Shown here: in pieces, positions 9,512-21,582 of the stretch
Numbering within the stretch: position 1 is the first letter of the stretch
Layout: every line of letters starts with the position of its first letter
Source of the DNA: Patiria miniata
Lineage: Eukaryota; Echinodermata; Asteroidea; Valvatida; Asterinidae
Assembly: GCF_015706575.1 (NCBI RefSeq)
Contig: NW_024037075.1
Coordinates: 12,957,746 to 13,021,745 of the forward strand
DNA length: 64,000 nucleotides
Direction: 5' to 3'
Position numbers and translations under genes: made by a program
Notes under the pieces: generated by a model
Databases searched by the model: none
Told to the model about the DNA's origin: nothing
Seen by the model: the letters and a program-made list of their open reading frames with translations, nothing else

Positions 9512-11689
9512 TGTAACGGTCCGAAGATCATTACCAGGTTCGGATGGAAGGGGGAAAGGGATTAATTGTTCATCGCAGACTCTGGATTACATCTTCATTG
9601 GTTTATTTACAAGTATCTACATGACGAGACCGAAGCATGGCCAACATGGCCGAAGGCACATGCACAAGAGACAAATCTATAAATAGTTTACCCACAATGC
9701 ATTTCTCAGTATACAATGTATGGTGAACCCAACACGACAATGTAGTGACATGGAATGTCCCGCTACACTCCCCCCTCCTTAGCTATGGCTTAACAGTAAA
9801 GAAGGTGGATGAATAAAGAATTAGCAGTCTTAAATCACACAGTCACAGGTGTTCCAAAATTCAGTTTCCTCAGTCTAGGATACGTACTAGCTCAATCAAG
9901 TAAACTTGGAATCAGCTGTAAACAACAGGTTTAACCTCAACAATAGTAAATCGTTACTTGGCTAACAATAGCAACTTGCATACACAGTAAAATTATCATC
10001 AGAATGATAAAGTTATGCAATCAGCAAACACTTGCAAATTTTGAAATTATGCAAATACAGATCAAATCATGATGACTGATCAAAGACAAGGATAGATCAA
10101 TTAACAGTTTCAGTCAGTCTGAAGGTTACTCCATAGCTTGGGTCAGACACTGCAAAGTAGGCTACAGGAGACTTTGGGTACTCCCCCCGCGGCTTTGGGT
10201 TATCGCCATACTCCTGGTAAGGCACAAGGAGACTTTGGGTACTCCTCCCCTCCACTCGGGTTTACTGCCAACCGACGAGATAGACTCAATCAAAACAGGG
10301 TGCTTCACTGACGTTGAGAAACGATATTCACGATAATGATAATCCAGTTCTAAAAAAACTCTAATTTGTGTCAAATTTCACGAGATGATCAAACAAAATA
10401 ATTCACCTAGCGAGATAAATTACCTGAACTTAAAATAGTTAAGTAGAGTAGCAGACTTAATCACCTTACATGCTTCAAAATGGCACAAAACAATTTTAGT
10501 ACAATCAGCAAATGACATGTGAATCATTACAGCTCTGAGTTAACATGGTTAACAAGAACAATAGGCAATACAGTCACAGTTTACATTGACAGTCACTCAA
10601 AGTTCACAGTTGACACTTGTATACAGTCACACTTGAACCGAAGACTAGTGAAAACAAAAACAGTCACTGAGTCAGACGAGTGACGGCAGACGATCATGAC
10701 GATCAATTTGAAGACTTGAACTTGCAAAACAGTCCGACGATTGACGACAGACGATCATGACGATCAAACAGCTGGCTCGAAGAGATCAGCACTCTTCCCC
10801 TGGGCGAAGGGTTAACGCAATTGTGCACGAAGAGATCAGCACTCTTCCCCGGACCAAACTTGGTGAGGCCAAGGTTGCTGCAGCTATGCTCAAGGAGGCA
10901 GCTCCTCCCCTGGGCGAAGGGTTATCGCCAAACTGATGACAGACAGTCCGGAGGGACAGGTTGCTCCACGGGGTGTGGATCAGACAGAAGTCGGGAAGGC
11001 TTCGGGAGACTGGGTACTCCCCCGCAAACATCAGGTTAACGCCAGTACTCTTGGGTAAGCACGGCCAAGGAGATCATCAGGAAATCCTCCCATCAGCTCT
11101 GCGGTTAACGGCCTAACGACGGACGATACGAAAGTCAATCGGGGTTGACTCAAAAACATCGGGATCAGCAGAAATACACAGGTAGTATTTACAGTTACGC
11201 AACGACGACGATGTACATGATGGAAGACATGCTGACATGTTCCAACATGCAATAACACGCAGAATGTCGAACGAACGGGGTCGAACGAACACGAAACTGA
11301 CGAAAGTCAATCACAGTACAAAATGTACACGTTGTACAGGCTACACACAGCACAGCTCAGATCGATGATTTGTGAACATCAGCAGAACATTTTCAATCCA
11401 AAATATCCCCCTCCATCCTGCCGACTACGCCAGTGTAACGGTCCGAAGATCATTACCAGGTTCGGATGGAAGGGGGAAAGGGATTAATTGTTCATCGCAG
11501 ACTCTGGATTACATCTTCATTGGTTTATTTACAAGTATCTACATGACGAGACCGAAGCATGGCCAACATGGCCGAAGGCACATGCACAAGAGACAAATCT
11601 ATAAATAGTTTACCCACAATGCATTTCTCAGTATACAATGTATGGTGAACCCAACACGACAATGTAGTGACATGGAATGTCCCGCTACA
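9512..11689 (-). mobile_element. Non-autonomous LTR retrotransposon (LARD/TRIM type), young
   Basis: A 2178-bp element with two 256-bp LTRs (9512-9767, 11434-11689) that begin TG, end CA and appear identical by eye. It is flanked by a 4-bp duplication GATT, and the uninterrupted site is in unit 2 near 31312. It lies on the minus strand: next to the plus-strand start of the second LTR is an 18-nt match to the 3' end of tRNA-Ser including CCA (11415-11432, primer site), and next to the first LTR is a purine tract read on the minus strand (9768-9780). The 1.67-kb interior shows no gag-pol coding and has several repeated modules around GGGTACTCC and GGGTTAWCGCC. It is a recent insertion dependent on another element. 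Confidence 0.88.
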
Positions 11690-11985
11690 GATTCTCCAAC
11701 TTGAGAAATTGAAATCTAAGTTTTAAAACTGTTGTCCGTCTTTAATTTGCGGCTGGATTTCTTGGTGAAAGCATCAGGGTTTTGTGCAGGAAGTGACAGG
11801 TTGAAGATGAACTTTAGCTAAGTTTTTTTTTCAATATATTTGTAACAATTTAATTGGACTGTCGGATTGGCTATTGAAAAGGCCTGATGCTTCTATAGAA
11901 TCGGGCAATACATTAGTGCCAGCTTTAGGATGTAGGCCTACTTGCAAATACTTATTCAAGCACTTTCAAATTGCATTGTATCATA

Positions 11986-12437
11986 CACTCAACCAAAAAA
12001 GAAAGTCCCCCCCCCCTTCCAATACTTTTTGGTCTAACTCAAAAACTACTGACCTCTCACTCAAATAACAACCAATCAGTAAAGAAATTCTTTAGCAATC
12101 CAGCCATACTCTTTTTTAGGCTCAAAACAGTGATAATGTGTACGACATGATGCAATTTATGACAAATGATACCGAAAACAGTTGTACTTTTGTATACGTG
12201 CAAGTTGTGGTTCACACTCACCTTGCACCTATACAAAAGTGCAATGTTTGTTCGGTAGCATTTGTCATAAATTGCATAATTTTGTACACATTATCACTGT
12301 TTTGGGCCAAACGAAGAGTATGGCTGGATTGCTAAGGAATTTCTGTACTGATTAGTTGTAATTTGAGCAAGATGTGCGCAGTAGTTTTTGAGTTAGACAA
12401 CAAAATATTAGGGAGGTCTTTCTTTTTTGGTTGAGTG
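11986..12437. mobile_element. Tc1/mariner-like MITE with very long TIRs
   Basis: TA copies at 11984-11985 and 12438-12439 flank a 452-bp nearly complete palindrome starting CACTCAACCAAAAAAGAAAG and ending with its inverse. Unit 2 has the same insertion (31610-32064). Unit 3 has the empty site near 56885, which dates the insertion between those branchings. Non-coding. Confidence 0.8.
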
Positions 12438-13191
12438 TAGTTCCTCATAATGCGGGTATTACAAATATGTCACTAGATATGCTTTTGCTGTATACCAAGC
12501 TGTTGAGGTCAATATACACCTACGTGTTGACTAAAGCCTCAAAAGTGAATTAGTTGCATTGAATAGATGCTGAGCTAAAAATAGCACTTGTGAACTCATG
12601 AAATCACGTCATTTGAAAAGAAAGGTCACCCATTGACTCGTCAACTTTGTAGATCTTTGCATGACAGCAGACCACACAAAACTTTCCATTGTTGTCTCCA
12701 GGCTAGCTGTTGACAATATTGGGAAAACCCAATGTAGGCTACACAATTTTTGGAGGCCTGCTGGGACAAATGTGGGTTATGTATTTGTATCGATGCGCAG
12801 GGTTTCCAGGATAAAAAAATAGCCTTTATTTTTTATTAAGATATTCTCCAGACTAATATTAGGACAAATATGGATAGTGCAATGTCTTGTTTCATATTGG
12901 ATGCAAACTGCTTGCATGTGACAGAATTTCAAAGCACTTGTGAATCATGACCTTGTAACTTTTGTAAAGTTTGAGTCAATGCCATATATGGAGGTTTATT
13001 GAGGGATTAATTTGCATAATATAGTTCCGTCAGGTGGTCATGGGATTGTTGGGTGCGGCAGCTTCATGTACAGGGCTGTAATGCTTGGACGTCTCTGAAT
13101 CAACCTGCTACGAACTCAACTGTAAGTTTTGCCAGAACAATGGTTCATTTCTTTTTGCTTTGGGGTTCTTATTTTGGTTTCATGGATTGTA

Positions 13192-13400
13192 TTAAATGTC
13201 AGGTGTAACCCTAAACCCCTTGAGTGATTTACTAGGAACCTTCCTCACTCTTGCAAATTCTAACACTATATGGCAAACTCTGGACCCAAACTGTCGGACT
13301 CTGATTATGGTGGTATGACTATACACCCCATGTAAAGCATTTACTAGTGCAGTACTCACTCCAACAGACTCCAACAAATCCTGCTGTAGGAATTTGACTG
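13192..13400 (-). pseudogene. Possible LINE reverse-transcriptase relic
   Basis: The minus strand reads LLESVGVSTALVNALHGVYS then RVRQFGS, which recalls the non-LTR reverse-transcriptase stretch around 'IGV..LI.L...Y..T..RVR..G'. The equivalent DNA in unit 2 is further decayed. The match is short and recalled from memory, and nothing else of a LINE is visible. Confidence 0.25.
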
Positions 13401-13774
13401 GACGGGGATTGTTAGGGTTAAGAAGTTTTTCAGTTGCAGTTTACTGATCTCACTGACTGATAGTCAACTGTGAATTATTCTGGTGCAGTTTCCAACTGTC
13501 CAATTCCAACTCACTGGCACACCATTAAAATAAAAGGTCTTGTTGTTTCCTTTAATTTCATACCACATTTGAGCTTGTGATTCATGTAGCTCTAAAGATC
13601 ACTTCCGCGTGGAATTTCCCTCTAGTCTTTATTCCAAACATAAATGGCATTGTAGTTACAAGTTTTCATGCTAAAGAATGAGATTGAAGCTGGAATGAAG
13701 ACCAGTGTGTTACAGCTTTTCATTTATCATTGGCAAACAGGACTTCCATTTGTGGCTGGGTGATCCAAAGTACC

Positions 13775-13865
13775 ATGGCTGCTCAATCTGAAGCAGCCTG
13801 CCAGACTGATGTCTCTGCCACGATGCAACAGGAGGCACAGGTACCCACCCCCTCAGCTGCAACAG
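13775..13865 (+). CDS. NLR1 exon 1 (leader)
   Basis: Encodes MAAQSEAACQTDVSATMQQ plus 11 residues, ending at a GTGAGTAC donor after one base of a codon (phase 1). The ATG lies in a good context (ACCATGG), and all three units keep the exon. It is Gln/Ala/Thr-rich, with no signal peptide and no recognisable domain. Upstream non-coding exons or another promoter are possible, and the transcription start was not identified. Confidence 0.7.
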
Positions 13866-14037
13866 GTGAGTACATATAGTAGCTAGACCATTTGCATGGG
13901 GTCAATGAGGGAGGGAGGGACATTAACTCCCCCTCTCCACTCAACTCACACATTCACACACACCCCAAGATTTTTTTTGAAGTTGCAGGTTTCAACTTTG
14001 GACAATCAGATTTCTCTATATACATGTATCTTCTTTA

Positions 14038-14515
14038 AAGGTAGAGTAGATCATTCGCAGCTATCCAAAAAGTAACTGACCAAATTATTTTTGAAAGCTT
14101 ACTTTGGTTTAAAGATAGTAATTGGACAAAGAAGACATTAAAAGAAGTCATTACCAAAGATTGGGAATTGAACAATTTTTGGAAATTTCCATTAGTAGTT
14201 GGTTTGTAATTGGATGAATCTGTGAATGGGTGCGCGTGAGCATTGACACGATGCACATGCGTGCGTGGTTGCTATTATTTGTTTGGTCAGTGCGTGACAT
14301 AGCGTCGTTGCAATCGGCTGCAATCAATTCAAAACAAGAATCTGCAACTTTGTTTTTAAATCGAGATCCTGAAAAATGATTTTCTCGGAATATACAGCAT
14401 TCACTGAGCTGAAAGTTCAGCAGGTTAGTTGTTAAGCACCAGTCTTTAGATTTAGAGGACTTTTTTTGCTTCAAAAGAAACAAATGCAAATATGACAAAT
14501 GATCTACTCTACCTT
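14038..14515. mobile_element. MITE in NLR1 intron 1
   Basis: Inverted ends AAGGTAGAGTAGATCATT and ...AATGATCTACTCTACCTT bound about 478 bp. Units 2 and 3 lack it. No clear target duplication was found, so the class is unassigned. Non-coding. Confidence 0.6.
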
Positions 14516-14603
14516 CCAAAAACGGACAACTGGAGATGTACTAAAGTACATGAATCATTTTGTCGGTATCCTTTAAAGGATGTTTGAATTCTTCTGATTT
14601 TAG

Positions 14604-14729
14604 ATTCCCCAAAACATACTGGAGCCATCGGAAACATGGGCACAGTCAGCGGTAGAAACAATCCTATCATTACTGCCACTGGTTCAGGTGAAGTTAGTGT
14701 CATTTACAACTTGTCGTCAGATGGAGCAG
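14604..14729 (+). CDS. NLR1 exon 2: Gly/Asn-rich amyloid-like motif cassette
   Basis: A 126-bp exon after a TTCTGATTTTAG acceptor, ending at GTAAAT and phase 1 on both sides, so it could be skipped without shifting the frame. It encodes 42 residues with core GAIGNMGTVSGRNNPII and a second half TATGSGEVSVIYN. Copies 2 and 3 share the core but have a different second half (three residues shorter). A short Gly-x-Asn/beta-prone segment upstream of NACHT recalls amyloid signalling motifs (RHIM, fungal PP). This is an inference from pattern only. No death, CARD, DED, TIR or pyrin domain is seen in this position. Confidence 0.75.
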
Positions 14730-15705
14730 GTAAATATGATCTTGTTTGTTACACTACTTGATATCTCGGGTCAGATATTATTGTATATTTTGTAGGGGAG
14801 GGGGAGGGGGATGGAGATGATATATTACACAAACATGGACACAAAAGACGGATTGCCAATTCCACGAAAGAGTCTACATTTTTTTGTTGCTACATGTACG
14901 ATATAAACCAGTTTGTAATAAGATATGGTGACCACATTAGGAGTCTCGTAATGTATATACCCCAAATGGCACCCCGTATTGTGTGAATCACATGTGGAAA
15001 AAAGAAAGTGGGGAAAAATGGAATCAAGTTTTGGAGGCCTCCAAATACAGTTACTAGTTTTTTTGTCTGAATTTATTGTTGTAAGTGTAAAAAAACAATG
15101 TGTAAATACTATTAAACAACATCTGAGAAGTTTGTGTCCAACAGATGGTACAAAATCCAAAATATTCATTTGATTATTGTTTGGGGAGGGGGGCATATTT
15201 ATTTTTTACACTGCCTTACTAACGAACTGTAAATCCAAGTCACCATTTCTTGTACATGTTTGCCTCAGTAGAGGAAGACTATTCAATCCGTTTCAGAAAC
15301 AATGTTAAACTGAAATAATACATGTACATTCAATATTGGGTTTTGCCCTCCACCGACATACATGTATTGTATAAACACTGTATAGACAAATCTGGGGGCA
15401 GCCATTTACTGCAGTGTCGTAAAAGGCTCGCGCGAGTGGCGCTCAGGTATGTATACCCACACTTCGGGCTCCTTTGACCAATTGGAATACCAAAATGCGC
15501 GCGCGCCTCGTCTTTAAGAACGCGAGCAGCATGCGCGTGAGCGTGACACCACCGCAGTAAAAGCTTCTAATTCTGATCACTGGATTCCAATATATACTTA
15601 GTGTTGTCTCCAGGGATTATGAGAAAAAAATAACTTTGGTGGGACTCGAACCCATGACCTCCTGCTTACTATAACATGTACTTGTTAATTGTTTGAACTC
15701 AACAG
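14730..15705. other. NLR1 intron 2
   Basis: About 67 bp after the donor is a G-rich tract (GGGGAGGGGGAGGGGG). A unit-1-only, GC-rich insert lies at about 15405-15562 with short inverted ends TTTACTGCRGTG. Just before the acceptor, a minus-strand tRNA-like B-box relic (GGGACTCGAACCC) lies near 15641, degenerated in units 2 and 3. Confidence 0.6.
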
Positions 15706-18080
15706 GAGTACATCCGCAGAGTCAGAAACCAGACCAGGAACCAAGAGTGGGGGATCTCAACCAAAAAGTCGGTAACAAGACCAGGGGTATTTTGAGGACA
15801 TGTTACAAGACAACGGGTAGCTATGTTCAGTTGAACCCTGGGGCTCCTGACGATCAAAGACCCATTGTTGGCATTTACACTAAATTGCAGGTTAGAACAA
15901 AGAAAGGTACTTTAGAGGAAGAATACTCTGACGAGACTGTATATTCCACAGAGTATGAGAACATATTGAAAGATTGGCCTGAGACAGAGTTCAATCGTGC
16001 TATTTTATTTGGCATTGGGGGTGTCGGCAAGTCAACCATTTTTGACAAGATTGCATATGACTGGGCCAATGAGGCATGTGAAATCCTGAAAAGATTCAAG
16101 CTTCTTTTTCTTTTAAAGATGTATGCCCTGTTCCAAGAATCTGATCTTGTTGATTCCATTTTTGATCAACTTTTAGGCGTAAAGTCAGGAGTAGCCAAAG
16201 ATGAACTTGATCAATATATTCAGGACAATTCAAATAAGGTCTTGATACTTTTGGATGGTTTTGATGAAATGAGGACCAAAACACTTGATGCAGCCTCATT
16301 CGGCTCTATCCTAAAAGCGCTCAATAGAACAGATTACAGGAAGTGTTGCATTTTTGTCTCAACCCGCCCCTCTCATCTTGAGACACTGATGTCAAAATCA
16401 CTTGTCCGAAATCCTTGCACACACGTAGAGGTTCTGGGGTTTACCAAGGAAGATGTTAATGAATACATTCTGAAATTCTATTACAAAGATCCTGATAGTG
16501 GCAGTGCACTGATCCAAAACATTGAAAAATCCAACACACTGCTCGATTTCTCCACGAATCCAATGCTTCTCCTTCTCATGTGTTTGTTGTGGAGGGAGAA
16601 AAAACAACTCCCCGTAACAACTTCACGCCTCTTCACTGAGGCAGTTGTTTACATGTTCACAAGAAAAGGATATAGCTCCGAAGATGCATCAAAAACAGTG
16701 ATTACTATAGGAAAAACTGCACTGAGTGGATTCGTAAGTGCCAACCAGAATCTCTCATTTCAAAAAGATGAGTTTGAACAAAATGCGCTGGACCTGGCAC
16801 TGAAAGCGGGCATCCTAACCCAGCAGAGAGTTATCATAAACCTCGAATGCCACAACAACATACAATTCATGCACAAGACTATTCAGGAATGCTGTGCTGG
16901 TAAATACTTGCAAAGTGTACATATGTCAAACCCGGGATTTGTAAAGCGTACGGTGTACAAAGTTGTTCCATTTGGAGAATTTCAAAACAATTTAAGGCAA
17001 CTATGTCAGACAATTGAGGGTGTCGTTTCAAATGATTTTCTTTTGCGTTTTTGTTGTGGCGACAATGAAAAGTGCATGACTGACATTGTTAGATTGCTTG
17101 ACCGTAAATTCAACAAGGATCGACATAAGCCCATGTACCAATCAGACGTTATACAATTAATTAGTCAACACTGTTTTTTTGAAAGCCAATCCAAAAAGAT
17201 CCCACAATGTCTAACCAGCGACTCACTCATCCCATCAGATATCGTGGTGAATAACAATACTGATGTCCGCATTCTCATATACCTTCTTAAAATAATCTGT
17301 AGGTCAGAAGTCCAGGTGCTACAACTGTCACGCATTGAAACCATTCGGATTGAGTCTGTGTCTTCTGTCAGTGGTTTAGCCTTCGCCCTGGGTTACATGG
17401 AAAACCTCAGGCATCTGACGCTCTACTGGTGTCCTTTAGTGAAGGGTGATCTTGAGAAAATCCTGTCATCACTGAAATGCAACTATCTCTTGACCAGTCT
17501 TGACATAAATGGTTGCAATACATTGGGAGGTAGAGCTGTAGAATGGGCCCATATCAAACACCTGACAAGCCTTGAGAAACTTGAAGTAAGGTGGTGCCAA
17601 CTTAAGAGAACAGACATTGAACACATTGCCTCAGCTGTACATGACGTGGCTAAACTGACTGACTTGATCCTTGTTGGCATCTGGACATTGGGCGGATCCG
17701 CTGACCTGTGGGCCAAGGAATTACCCAAAATGAAGCACTTAAATAAGCTGAACCTGGTCCATTGCGATTTGACACAGTCAGACATTCCACACATTGCCTC
17801 AGCTGTAGGTAACATGCCCAGACTGACTGAGTTGGAACTTGATTTCAACGACCCATTGGGTGGATGTGCTGCATTGTGGGCCAAGGAATTGCCAAAAATG
17901 ATGCACTTACATAGGCTGGACCTGGGCAATTGTGATTTGACACGGTCAGACATTCCACACATTGCCTCGGCTGTAGGTAACATGCCAAGCTTGACTAAGT
18001 TGAGCCTATATGGCAACAAGGCATTGGGTAGACGGCATAAGTTACGGTCCTTCTTCCCATCACTCAGGGTTATATATTAA
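15706..18080 (+). CDS. NLR1 exon 3: NACHT-LRR receptor, complete
   Basis: Cytoplasmic NOD-like receptor, about 863 residues with exons 1 and 2. It is read from the CTCAACAG acceptor (phase 1) to TAA. Order in this exon: linker with YKTTGSYVQLNPG and IYTKLQV (about 35-60), NACHT P-loop GIGGVGKST (about 103-111), Walker B VLILLDGFDEM, winged-helix/HD region with FMHKTIQECCAGKYL, then LRRs from about residue 555. Three 56-residue LRR modules precede the end. NLRs use ATP-driven oligomerisation to signal after sensing a ligand; the ligand is unknown. No frameshift was seen. Of the three copies it has the most divergent cassette exon. An AATAAA lies at 18295. Confidence 0.93.
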
Positions 18081-18294
18081 TTCTCTCTCACCAAGCCCAC
18101 TCTAGAATTACATGTACTTGACATAACATATCAAAATGATAACTTCCCTATAAAAGGAAATGAAATTTACAAGAAAATCAACAAACTTAGAGTGTCTTTT
18201 GTTTTAATCCTAAGCAGGACCATTCTCACAGGCAAAACACGGTAATACATGCTCAGTTTAGACAATTAGCTGTTCACCATTGAAAAATTAATGC

Positions 18295-18300
18295 AATAAA
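18295..18300 (+). promoter_or_regulatory. Candidate polyadenylation signal of NLR1
   Basis: AATAAA 215 bp after the stop codon. The equivalent sites in units 2 and 3 are altered (ACTATAAAAT in unit 3), so the true cleavage site is uncertain. Confidence 0.4.
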
Positions 18301-18492
18301 ATCAGGGACCTGTGCAAATTCCAAAAACAGATAATTAAAAATGAGTTATTCCAGGATGTCTGCTTGCAATTTAAACATAAACATCATAACCCATTCTCGA
18401 TTCAGATGGTCAATAGTGTTGCACTGCGTGTAAGATAAATAGCTGTTCACCCTCTACACATGACACCGTAGTTTGTCATCAAAGTCAAACTG

Positions 18493-18686
18493 ACACTCTT
18501 AAAGTCTGGTTAGATATAACCCTGCATCCAGGATAGACTGGACCTGACACTTTTCTGGGTTAAAAAGACAATTTTCTTGGTCAAATGGCAAGAAAGGTGA
18601 CTCAAGAGAAGCGTTATTTTGACGTGTCATCGGGTCAAATCTGACCCAGATTTGGGTCGAATCTGACCCGAGACTTTTTAGAGTGT
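18493..18686. mobile_element. MITE with GGGTCAAA...TGACCC interior, unit 1 copy
   Basis: Inverted ends ACACTCTTAAAGTC and GACTTTTTAGAGTGT. The interior repeats GGGTCAAATCTGACCC-type palindromes. It is present at the same place in unit 2 (40732-40930) and, with a damaged left end, in unit 3 (to 63006), so it was inserted before the array formed. Confidence 0.65.
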
Positions 18687-19439
18687 GTATGATTTGCTGA
18701 TTGGGTCCATGAGAATGGACAAGGAACTGTAGATTCATGCTAACAATGGACGGGGTGAATCTGGCACAAATCTACAGTTCCAAGTCTGTTCTCCAACTTT
18801 AATTTCTTAAAACATTAGTTTATGCAAATAAGATCCCTGGTTGACCACAATCTCACGTTTGTGAATAAGTGTAGATTCCAAATCTGGAAATTCTTTATAA
18901 AGTGGCAAACAGAATTACTGTAGACTTCAGATCTTTACGTGTGTGCACGAAAACATCACTAATTTGAAAACCCAGTGGATATATGGTATTTGTTGATTTC
19001 TGAGGCTGTATGGGTGGTTTGGTCCATTTCCAAGTTGAGACTTGTTGGCCTGACAACAGTTGTATAAGTATCACCTTAAAACAATGAGAAGTTTTGTGAT
19101 TGATTCAACCTTAGATGGTAAATACATGTACATTTTGTAAATAAAATTATATTTTTGGAGACTCGTTCGCCAAGTGGCTTTATTTTACTTAACAGGCATG
19201 CGACTTTTCCTCAGATCCCCTGATTTCCTCGTTTTTTTACTTCTCATAAATGCCATTACAAATTGAAAAACACTGCGCAAAGTCTTGTGTGGTTTGGAAT
19301 GTTCTCGTTTTTTTTCTTCTTTTAAATTCCCAGTTGCATGCGTGACTTAAGTAATACGGTTTAAACAATTAAGTATTACCAGGAGTAGTTTTGGGATTAT
19401 TCCATCCACCAATTAATGACTTTTTTGGTAAATATTTGT

Positions 19440-20320
19440 TTTGAAAAGAATGTTTATGTTATATTTGATTTATATTTTGTATAAACTTTGGTGCAGAGGT
19501 TGGTGGGAAGATCAGTTTTAAAAACTGCAAAAGATGGAATAACTGATTTGACCCAGCATTGAAAGGGGGGGGGTACCTAAGCAATTGTTTTTGGGATTGT
19601 ATTCCTTGAAAATTTAAAACTACTAAATGAAATACCAAGACAAAGGATTTTTTTTTCCAAGTAAACCACAAAAGACAACTCACAAGGGGCATTAGAATTG
19701 TTTTCATAAATATTTCAAGCCAAAGATTATAATGACATATTTGGATGTTACATGTAATAGGGTGTGATATGTCAATTCTCTGTCGATTTCACAAAGTTTT
19801 TATATATATATTTTTGATCATTTATATCTGTAATCAAACATTAATTGACCCATTATTCTTTTAAACATCATACAAAAATTCTCATTTTTTTGGCAAGTCA
19901 AAGAAAAGTTCCATATGTAACGTACCATCTTTACCTCAAAGACTAACACAAATTCGTGTGGGTACGGTATTCTCCTTTCAGATGCCCAACAATACAATAC
20001 AAAAACACGCTGATCTAATTGCTTTTTAGACGGTTAAATTTTCTGGGACATAATTATAACGTGTGTGAAATCTTGATGGAGTAGATATATGGATTGCATT
20101 CAGGTTTCATATTAAAATACATGATGTTAGTATCTCACAATTGTTTCTGGTGTTATAATTATTTTTGGCTCAGTCACAGTTTGTTCTTTGCATCTTGCCT
20201 TAAGAGATGAGTATGTGAGGAAGAGTGTATGGTGTGTTTACTTTCCATTTCCTCAGAATTGAATGGTTGAAACCGACCATAATCCATGTCTTCTTTGACT
20301 GATATTCAATCAAACACAGG
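19440..20320. repeat. Unit-boundary block, copy 2
   Basis: Second copy of the block at 120-1010, following NLR1. Homology to unit 1 stops near 20320, where a unit-2-only insert of about 5 kb begins. Confidence 0.75.
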
Positions 20321-21582
20321 AAGAGGGCCCACCTGCCCTCCCCCATAAAAATGTTGCATCTGTAGCAAATCACAGTCATTTGAGTTACCATGATTAGCTG
20401 GATATTACATAAAGTCACTTTTTCCCCGCGATTTCATGCTTGTTTTTCACCAAAACTCCCTCAGGGAGCTGTTTATTGTAACGTCCCGCATGTAATGTAG
20501 CCATGGTATTCGTTTTGAACAGCGCCCCCATGGGAAGATGGTGTCCACCCCACCCCCCGTCCCCACCCCCCACTATTTGATTTTACGAAAGGCGGGTGTC
20601 TGGTGAAAAAAGCCTGTGTACCTTTCAGCACGGATGAAATTTGTGGGCGCCCCTCCATTGTAACCTCAACCCCAACCCCCCCCCCACGCCCCCCCCCTCC
20701 CCCCAGGATGAGACCCTGCAGTTGCGCCGCTGAACAGAATCCATACTAAATGGAATCCTTAATCATTCTCATTTCTGAATGTGAAAGGAATAACAAAATG
20801 AGATGGAAATAGTTTCAGAAAACTATATTCATGTCAAAATGTTTGTAATACTATCAGCTCTGCAATAATCAGAAACATACCGCAAGGATTGACTCAATAA
20901 ATAACTGTGCCCTCATGTGTAAGGTATATGACACGCACGGGTGTGTTTTAGCCTGATTCAATGACCCGTGGACAAAATTGATTTTTTTTTTTAATTACTC
21001 TGTATCCCCCGAAGCACGAAAGCAAATTGATGAGGTAAATGATTGATTCTTTAAATTGCTTTATACATGTTCTTGTCTTTAAGTTGACGAAAAAAAGTTC
21101 CTTTTTACAAGATACCCATCTTTTTGACTCACCTAGTACAGCTTACGTTGAACTGGGGCCCTGAAGTACACTTTTACTCAGCAGCATTAAGTTATGAGGA
21201 ATGTCCTTCCTATTGTTAGGGACATGAGGACCAAGTTTGTGGGGACTTCCTGCTGTCCCCATAATAACTATCGCTCAACAGGTGTGTGGTCCCCAATGAA
21301 CAATACTGTGTGGGATTGTTCAGTGTGGTGTTGATGTACAGATTTGGAACTGTGATACAATAGTACTTCATTTTTATTACAACTTTATAAGGTACCGTTA
21401 CAGGCTGGCACAGATCCATTTGGGGGCTCACAAAAAATTAACAAAAATTGACAATTATACTACTAATATTTACCCATACGCCTGCCTGTCCGCAACACTC
21501 TACACACTGGGCAAGCCAGCGGGGGTAAGGGGGTAATTGTACACCGTGCAATATAGTGTGCCTGATCGTCGGATGGGGCCGT
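20321..21582. other. Unit-2-only non-coding insert, left part
   Basis: C/G-rich runs near 20555-20705 and otherwise AT-rich DNA. No gene, element end or RNA could be supported. Confidence 0.4.

Larger units (their letters stand above)
11690..13774. repeat. Unit flank upstream of NLR1 exon 1
   Basis: Matches 31316-33290 (unit 2) and, without the mariner-like MITE, 56540-58133 (unit 3). The last 100 bp before the start codon are especially alike in the three units (ACCAGTGTGTTACAGC...GGGTGATCCAAAGTA) and probably include the 5' UTR. No upstream exon could be supported. Confidence 0.65.
18081..19380. repeat. 3' flank of NLR1 (shared by all units)
   Basis: Corresponds to 39702-41379 and 62411-63580. 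It holds a possible polyadenylation signal (AATAAA 18295-18300), the 'GGGTCAAATCTGACCC' MITE (18493-18686) and an inverted pair GGAACTGTAGATT/AATCTACAGTTCC (18722-18783) present in all units. Nothing coding was found. Confidence 0.7.

Noticed and set aside
9453-9686. 77-codon open frame repeated at 11372-11608
   Set aside because: It lies in the two LTRs of the same element and reflects LTR identity, not a gene.
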